A stretch of DNA of 64,000 bases from the NCBI RefSeq assembly GCF_000420325.1, contig NZ_ATUS01000003.1:186001-250000 (forward strand). The letters run 5' to 3'. Source of the stretch: Spongiibacter tropicus DSM 19543 (GTDB lineage Bacteria; Pseudomonadota; Gammaproteobacteria; Pseudomonadales; Spongiibacteraceae). Shown one piece after another: positions 59,904-64,000 of this stretch. A program made the position numbers and the translations under genes. The notes under the pieces are model-generated. The model saw nothing but the letters and a program-made list of their open reading frames with translations. It did not search any database and was not told where the DNA came from. Position 1 is the first letter of the stretch. Every line of letters starts with the position of its first letter.

Positions 59904-61073
59904 TTACAGCGCCGCAACGTCGCCATCCAGCAGCAGCTTGGCCACGCGCTCGCGGTGCTCATCGCTGTTGCCCAGCAGGTGTTCACTGGCTTTGGCTCGC
60001 TTGAAGTACAGGTGAACATCGTATTCCCAAGTGAAACCCACACCGCCATGCATCTGCAGCGCCTCACCGGCATTGTTGAAATAGGCCTCGGAACACCAGG
60101 CCTTGGCGATGCTGGCGGCTTCCGCCAGTTCGCCCGCCAGCGGGCCGCCGGTCAGGGCTTCATCCGCCACACAGGCAGCGTAGTAAATCGCCGAGCGCGC
60201 CACTTCGTTGCGCATCATCATGTCGGCGGCTTTGTGTTTGATGGACTGGAAGCTGGCGATGGGGCGGTTGAACTGCTTGCGCTCAAGGGTGTAATCCACA
60301 GTACTGTCCAGCAGTTGCTGCATCCCCCCGGTCTGCTCGGCAGCCAGTGCCACCGTCGCCAGTTGCAGGGTTTTCTCCAGTGCCGCGCCGCTTTGACCCG
60401 CCTCGCCCAGCAAGGCGGACGCAGGCAAACGCAGACCGTCCACGTTCAGGCTGGCCTGACGGCGGGTTTGATCCAAGGTGGTCAGCAGTTCGCGGCTCAG
60501 ACCAGCACTGCTGGCGTCTACCGCAAACAGGCTGATGCCACTCAGACCTTCAGAGCCGGCTTCGCGAGCGGCCAGGATCAGCAGCTCTGCGCTGTGGCCG
60601 TCGACCACATAGCGGTAATGGCCGTCGAGAATGTAATCGTCGCCGTCTTTGCGGTAAGCGGCACTCACACCGGCGGCACTGCCGTCGCGGCCGGACTGCC
60701 AGGCCAGTGTCGCACTGCGGCCTTCGCAGATCGCGCCGAGGTGTTCGGCCTTCTGCTCTTCAGATGCCGCACACAGCAGGGCATTGGTGGCGAGACAGAC
60801 CGTGGAAAAGTAAGGGGCACAGAGCAGATAACGCCCCATCTGCTCCATGATGGCCACCAGCTCGACGTAGGACAGGCCGAGACCACCGTAGGCTTCGGGA
60901 ATATGAATCGCCTGCCAGTACATTTCGCCGCACAGGCGCTGCCACAGCTCGGCGTCATAACCCAGTTCGGTGACCATCGCGGCGCGTACCGCCTCGCTGG
61001 TCGAGGTATCTTTCAGAAAGGCCTCCGCCGTATCGCGGATCATTTGCTGTTCGTCAGTAAACGCAAATTCCAT
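59904..61073 (-). CDS. acyl-CoA dehydrogenase, beta-type partner
   Basis: A 389-residue ACAD-fold protein. Family motifs include GLGLSYVELVAIMEQMGRYL, VDYTLERKQFNRPIASFQSIKH and MHGGVGFTWEYDVHLYFKRA. At the base position it reads LAAEQTGG instead of FERG, so it probably lacks its own catalytic Glu and works with a base-bearing ACAD such as the neighbour at 58669 or another in the genome. Same strand, 44 bp upstream of that gene. The alternative is a homomeric enzyme using another acid. Confidence 0.78.
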   Translation of the reverse strand: MEFAFTDEQQMIRDTAEAFLKDTSTSEAVRAAMVTELGYDAELWQRLCGEMYWQAIHIPEAYGGLGLSYVELVAIMEQMGRYLLCAPYFSTVCLATNALLCAASEEQKAEHLGAICEGRSATLAWQSGRDGSAAGVSAAYRKDGDDYILDGHYRYVVDGHSAELLILAAREAGSEGLSGISLFAVDASSAGLSRELLTTLDQTRRQASLNVDGLRLPASALLGEAGQSGAALEKTLQLATVALAAEQTGGMQQLLDSTVDYTLERKQFNRPIASFQSIKHKAADMMMRNEVARSAIYYAACVADEALTGGPLAGELAEAASIAKAWCSEAYFNNAGEALQMHGGVGFTWEYDVHLYFKRAKASEHLLGNSDEHRERVAKLLLDGDVAAL

Positions 61074-61107
61074 ACAGACTCCAGTTCACGACGGCGGCCT
61101 TGCAGGA

Positions 61108-61647
61108 TTACAGCCGGAGCTGCAAGCGTACAAAGAGGCCGTCTTCAAAATCGAATTCGCCGCCGTCTTTGGCATCAAATTCGATGTCGGCATAGCCCAG
61201 TTCCAGGGCCGAGTTTTGAAAAATGGCGAATTCCGCGCTGATCGACCACTCCTGATAGCCGTCGATGTCGCTGGCAGACGTCGCTTCGGGGCCGTAGTAC
61301 AAGCCACCGCGCAGGCGCACCACATCGCTCAGCGGCATGCTCAAGTCGCCACCAAAGGCCGCTACCGCGCCGTCAAAACCGCTGTCATCGGCACTCAGGG
61401 CAATAGCCTTGGCGCCCACACGGCCAGTCAGAGCACCGCGCTGACCATTGGCATACAGGCCCAGCGAGACCAGATCGGCATCGTCTTCGTGGTGCATCCA
61501 GTCGAGCTGCGCACTGCTGTCCGCGCTCAGGTCACCGGCCACCGACGCGCCGAAGGTTTCATCACCGAAGCGAAAAGCCACCCCGCCAGCCAGGGCAGAA
61601 TTGGCCGTGGCGGCGAGCAGCAGCGCAGCAATAAGCGGTGATTTCAT
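61108..61647 (-). CDS. YfaZ-like small outer-membrane protein
   Basis: A 179-residue protein with a clear signal peptide (MKSPLIAALLLAATANSALA) and alternating strand pattern: DADLVSLGLYANGQRGALTG, GVGAKAIAL, LSDVVRLRGGLYYGP, SISAEFAIFQNSALELGYAD and the ending LFVRLQLRL. This is typical of YfaZ-family small beta-barrels, possibly porins. It lies between ACAD and SDR genes of the steroid-type cluster and could help entry of a hydrophobic intermediate; this is inference. Confidence 0.72.
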   Translation of the reverse strand: MKSPLIAALLLAATANSALAGGVAFRFGDETFGASVAGDLSADSSAQLDWMHHEDDADLVSLGLYANGQRGALTGRVGAKAIALSADDSGFDGAVAAFGGDLSMPLSDVVRLRGGLYYGPEATSASDIDGYQEWSISAEFAIFQNSALELGYADIEFDAKDGGEFDFEDGLFVRLQLRL

Positions 61648-61677
61648 GGTTGGATTCTCCGTGTCGAGTTTGGAAAA

Positions 61678-62562
61678 TCAGCTACCATACACTTTTTGCG
61701 CGGGCACTGCCTCAGCCAGAATTTTCTCTACCGCCTGCCCGACTTCGGCCGGTTCCCAGCGCGCGCCCTTGTCCACTTCAGGCCCTTTGCGCCAGCCATC
61801 GGCCACCGAAATTTTGCCGCCTTCCGCTTCAAATACGCGGCCAGTCACACTGGCGGATTCTGCACTGCCCAGCCACGTCAGCAGCGAGGACACATTTTCC
61901 GGTGCCCAGTAGTCAAAGCTGCCGTCGTCGGGCTTGGCCATGCGCTGCGCCATGGATTCAACCGCGGTGGTCATGCCGGTACGTGCCGCCGGTGCAATCG
62001 CATTAGCGGTAATACCGTAGCGCGCCAGCTCAGCGGCCTGGTTCAGCGTCAGTGCCGCAATACCGGCTTTGGCGGCGGCGTAGTTGGACTGTCCCACAGA
62101 ACCCTGCAGGCCCGCGCCAGAGGTGGTGTTGATAATGCGTGCATCCACCGCCTTGCCCTCTTTGGACTGACCGCGCCAGTAATGAACGGCGTGAGAGGTA
62201 ATGCAGAAATGGCCTTTCAGATGCACAGCCATGATCGCGTCCCAGTCTGCTTCGGTCATCGACGCAAACATACGGTCGCGGTTAATACCGGCATTGTTCA
62301 GCACCACATGCAGATCGCCATAGGTGTCAATCGCCTGCTTCACCGCATTCAAGCTGTCGTCGTAGTTGGTGATATCGGACGTGTTGACCACCGCATCGCC
62401 ACCGGCGGCTTTAATGTCGTCAACAACCTTCTGTGCAGCCTCTTGGTTGATATCGTTTACGATGACCTTCGCCCCTTCGGCGGCAAAGACTTTTGCGTGC
62501 GCGGCACCCAAACCACCGCCAGCGCCGGTAATGATGACAACGCGATCCTGACAAACACCCAT
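61678..62562 (-). CDS. Hsd4A-like SDR (17-beta-hydroxysteroid / 3-hydroxyacyl-CoA dehydrogenase)
   Basis: A 294-residue SDR of the multifunctional-enzyme-2 type. Key parts: ITGAGGGLGAAHAKVFAAEGA, Asp in VNDINQEAA for NAD, LNNAGINRDRMFASMTEADW, TTSGAGLQGSVGQSNYAAAK (active Tyr-x3-Lys), and ANAIAPAARTGMT. The combination strongly recalls mycobacterial Hsd4A, a dual enzyme acting on 17-hydroxysteroids and on side-chain 3-hydroxyacyl-CoA. The C-terminal 50 residues match that family length. It lies 203 bp downstream of the FadA6-like thiolase. Confidence 0.8.
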   Translation of the reverse strand: MGVCQDRVVIITGAGGGLGAAHAKVFAAEGAKVIVNDINQEAAQKVVDDIKAAGGDAVVNTSDITNYDDSLNAVKQAIDTYGDLHVVLNNAGINRDRMFASMTEADWDAIMAVHLKGHFCITSHAVHYWRGQSKEGKAVDARIINTTSGAGLQGSVGQSNYAAAKAGIAALTLNQAAELARYGITANAIAPAARTGMTTAVESMAQRMAKPDDGSFDYWAPENVSSLLTWLGSAESASVTGRVFEAEGGKISVADGWRKGPEVDKGARWEPAEVGQAVEKILAEAVPAQKVYGS

Positions 62563-62671
62563 TGCAGATCCTCTTAATTTTCTCAGTGCGGGCCAAAGCC
62601 CGTTTTCAAATTTTCCAAGCGCGTGCTTGCACCTAAACGTGAGAACGTCAGCTGCGTGTGACTGGCAAGGC

Positions 62672-62733
62672 GCAGGACGTTTTTAGCGAGGGAGTTTACA
62701 AACCCGTAAATGACCGAGTTGAAAACGTCCTGC
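62672..62733. repeat. large imperfect hairpin (REP-like element)
   Basis: GCAGGACGTTTT (62672-62683) is an exact complement of AAAACGTCCTGC (62722-62733), with an inner TTTAC/GTAAA pair. Partial complementarity extends outward about 8 bp. It sits in a 203-bp gap between same-strand genes and looks like a mobile extragenic repeat seen elsewhere in gammaproteobacteria. Confidence 0.6.
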
Positions 62734-62765
62734 AACGCCGCCAGCCGCTCGCAGATGGCGTTCCG

Positions 62766-63914
62766 CTACAGACGCTCGATGATGGTGACGTTGGCCTGCC
62801 CACCACCTTCACACATGGTCTGCAGACCGTAACGACCACCAGTACGCTCCAGCTCATGCAGCAAGGTCGTCATCAGCTTGGTGCCGGTCGCACCCAGCGG
62901 GTGACCCAGTGCAATCGCGCCGCCGTTGACGTTGGTCTTGGCGTGGTCGTAACCGGTTTCCTTCAACCAGGCCATCACCACGGACGCAAAGGCCTCGTTG
63001 ATCTCCACCAGGTCGATGTCATTGAGTGTCATACCGGCTTTCTTCAGCGCGTACTGGGTGGCCGGGATCGGTGCGGTCAGCATCCAGATCGGATCGTCGG
63101 CACGCACGCTCATATGATGAATGCGGGCGCGTGGAGTGAGGTTGTAGCGCTTGAGAGCATCTTCGCTGACCACCAGCACGGCGCTTGAAGCGTCACAGGT
63201 CTGGCTGGACACCGCCGCGGTGACTTTGTCGCAGCCAAACAGGAAGTCCAGCTCGGCCATTTTTTCAATGTTGGTATTGCGCGGCGTTTCATCCATGCTG
63301 ACACCCGCCAACGGCACAATTTCGCGGTCAAAGCGGCCTTCCTCAATCGCCTTCAGGGCGCGGCGATGCGACTCCAGCGAGTACTCTTCGAGATCGCGGC
63401 GGCTCAGTTCCCACTTGTCGGCAATCATCTGTGCCGAGTTGAACTGGGTCGGCGGCTGAGCACCGTAGCGAGCCACCCAACCTTCAGAGCCGGAGAACGG
63501 GTCTTTGAAGCCCATTGGCTCGGCGGCGATCATCGCCGAGGAAATAGGAATCTGGGTCATGGTCTGCACGCCGCCGGCAACCACCACATCCATGGTGCCT
63601 GACATTACCGCCTGCGCCGCGAAGTGCACCGCCTGCTGAGAGGAACCGCACTGGCGATCGATCGTCGTGCCGGGCACTTCCTGTGACAGGCCGGCGGCCA
63701 GCCAGGCGCTGCGGGCAATATCCCCCGCCAGCGGCCCGATGGTATCGACACAGCCGAAAATCACATCGTCGTATTCGTTGTCGGGAATGCCGTTGCGCTC
63801 AACAATTGCCTTGAGCACATGGCCACCCAGATCAGCGCCGTGAACATGGGCCAGGCCGCCTTTGCGGCGACCGGTGGGGCTTCTTACTGCGTCGACAATA
63901 TAGGCTTCAGCCAT
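62766..63914 (-). CDS. fadA6: FadA6-like thiolase
   Basis: A 382-residue thiolase whose order of segments matches mycobacterial FadA6: DRQCGSSQQAVHFAAQAVMS (acyl-enzyme Cys), TQIPISSAM, TAPIPATQYALKKAGM, NGGAIALGHPLGATGTKL with the catalytic His, and LERTGGRYGLQTMCEGGGQA near the end with the second Cys. FadA6 is part of the steroid C/D-ring set in actinobacteria. GAGGAT precedes the ATG. It follows another gene after 18 bp and is in one direction with the rest of the cluster. Confidence 0.83.
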   Translation of the reverse strand: MAEAYIVDAVRSPTGRRKGGLAHVHGADLGGHVLKAIVERNGIPDNEYDDVIFGCVDTIGPLAGDIARSAWLAAGLSQEVPGTTIDRQCGSSQQAVHFAAQAVMSGTMDVVVAGGVQTMTQIPISSAMIAAEPMGFKDPFSGSEGWVARYGAQPPTQFNSAQMIADKWELSRRDLEEYSLESHRRALKAIEEGRFDREIVPLAGVSMDETPRNTNIEKMAELDFLFGCDKVTAAVSSQTCDASSAVLVVSEDALKRYNLTPRARIHHMSVRADDPIWMLTAPIPATQYALKKAGMTLNDIDLVEINEAFASVVMAWLKETGYDHAKTNVNGGAIALGHPLGATGTKLMTTLLHELERTGGRYGLQTMCEGGGQANVTIIERL

Positions 63915-63932
63915 CGTTCTATCCTCGTATTC

Positions 63933-64000
63933 TTAGAAGGTCGCACCGGCGCCCAGTGGGGCGTCGTCAGCCAGAATGGCGGCGGCTACACGCTGCTTGT
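63933..64000 (-). CDS. C-terminal end of an unidentified protein (cut by window edge)
   Basis: The last 22 residues of a minus-strand gene, ending VAAAILADDAPLGAGATF, stop at 63933-63935. It lies 18 bp upstream of the thiolase start and is in the same direction. The stretch is too short for a family call. Confidence 0.5.
   Translation of the reverse strand, partial: KQRVAAAILADDAPLGAGATF

Noticed and set aside
62588-62606. CGGGC/GCCCG hairpin followed by TTTTC
   Set aside because: The T run is on the plus strand, while both flanking genes run on the minus strand; probably chance.
1-64000. CRISPR arrays, tRNA or rRNA genes, IS elements
   Set aside because: No regularly spaced repeats, no tRNA cloverleaf, no rRNA segment and no transposase gene were seen.

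Overview
The window reads as chromosomal DNA of a GC-rich, probably marine gammaproteobacterium with a large lipid and steroid catabolic repertoire. The clues are TonB-dependent receptors, SulP and BCCT carriers, a YfaZ-type porin, AraC/OruR regulators, many acyl-CoA dehydrogenases (ACADs) and thiolases, and HrpB. A Spongiibacteraceae/Cellvibrionales-like host is an inference only; no rRNA or tRNA gene is visible. Most genes lie on the minus strand.

Layout. 1-5.4 kb: start of hrpB, an alpha/beta hydrolase, a CFA-synthase-like methyltransferase, an acyl-CoA synthetase and a divergent AraC regulator. 5.5-10.2 kb: a tetR - TonB receptor - type-B carboxylesterase unit with a clear operator. 10.4-13.6 kb: a haem-type membrane protein, UspA, a BCCT transporter and DgkA. 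13.7-19.7 kb: AraC regulator, a coupled pair of lipoprotein hydrolases (lipase, M28 peptidase), an uncharacterised two-gene membrane unit and a SRPBCC protein. 19.9-22.7 kb: a lower-GC island of small unrelated genes, all on one strand, separated by about 80-90 bp segments that look like integron attC sites, with no integrase in view. 23-26 kb: LCAD-like ACAD, HSD10-like SDR and thiolase, followed by a degenerate EAL protein. 27-37 kb: TonB receptor, two divergent AraC genes with a 17-bp tandem operator between them, an alpha/beta pair of ACADs, a nitronate-monooxygenase-like flavoprotein and a CoA ligase.

37-53.9 kb: a redox block with three paralogous RoxA/MauG-like multihaem lipoprotein cytochromes, a P450, an MDR reductase, a TlpA - DUF4266 - DUF3570 - ApbE operon, a TonB receptor and a rhodanese. 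The first cytochrome is controlled by a promoter overlapped by an inverted repeat next to a TetR gene. 53.9-56.5 kb: tandem UspA and a SulP carrier. 56.5-64 kb: a cluster closely resembling actinobacterial steroid C/D-ring genes (FadE30-, IpdF-, FadA6- and Hsd4A-like proteins plus a companion ACAD beta subunit).

Working model (inference): hydrophobic or esterified steroid/terpenoid substrates enter through TonB receptors, are processed by surface hydrolases, the P450 and the cytochromes, activated by CoA ligases and degraded by the ACAD/SDR/thiolase sets. The most unusual items are the attC-like cassette island with its 32-residue Cys/Lys-rich microprotein, and the triplicated cytochrome block wrapped around the ApbE operon.
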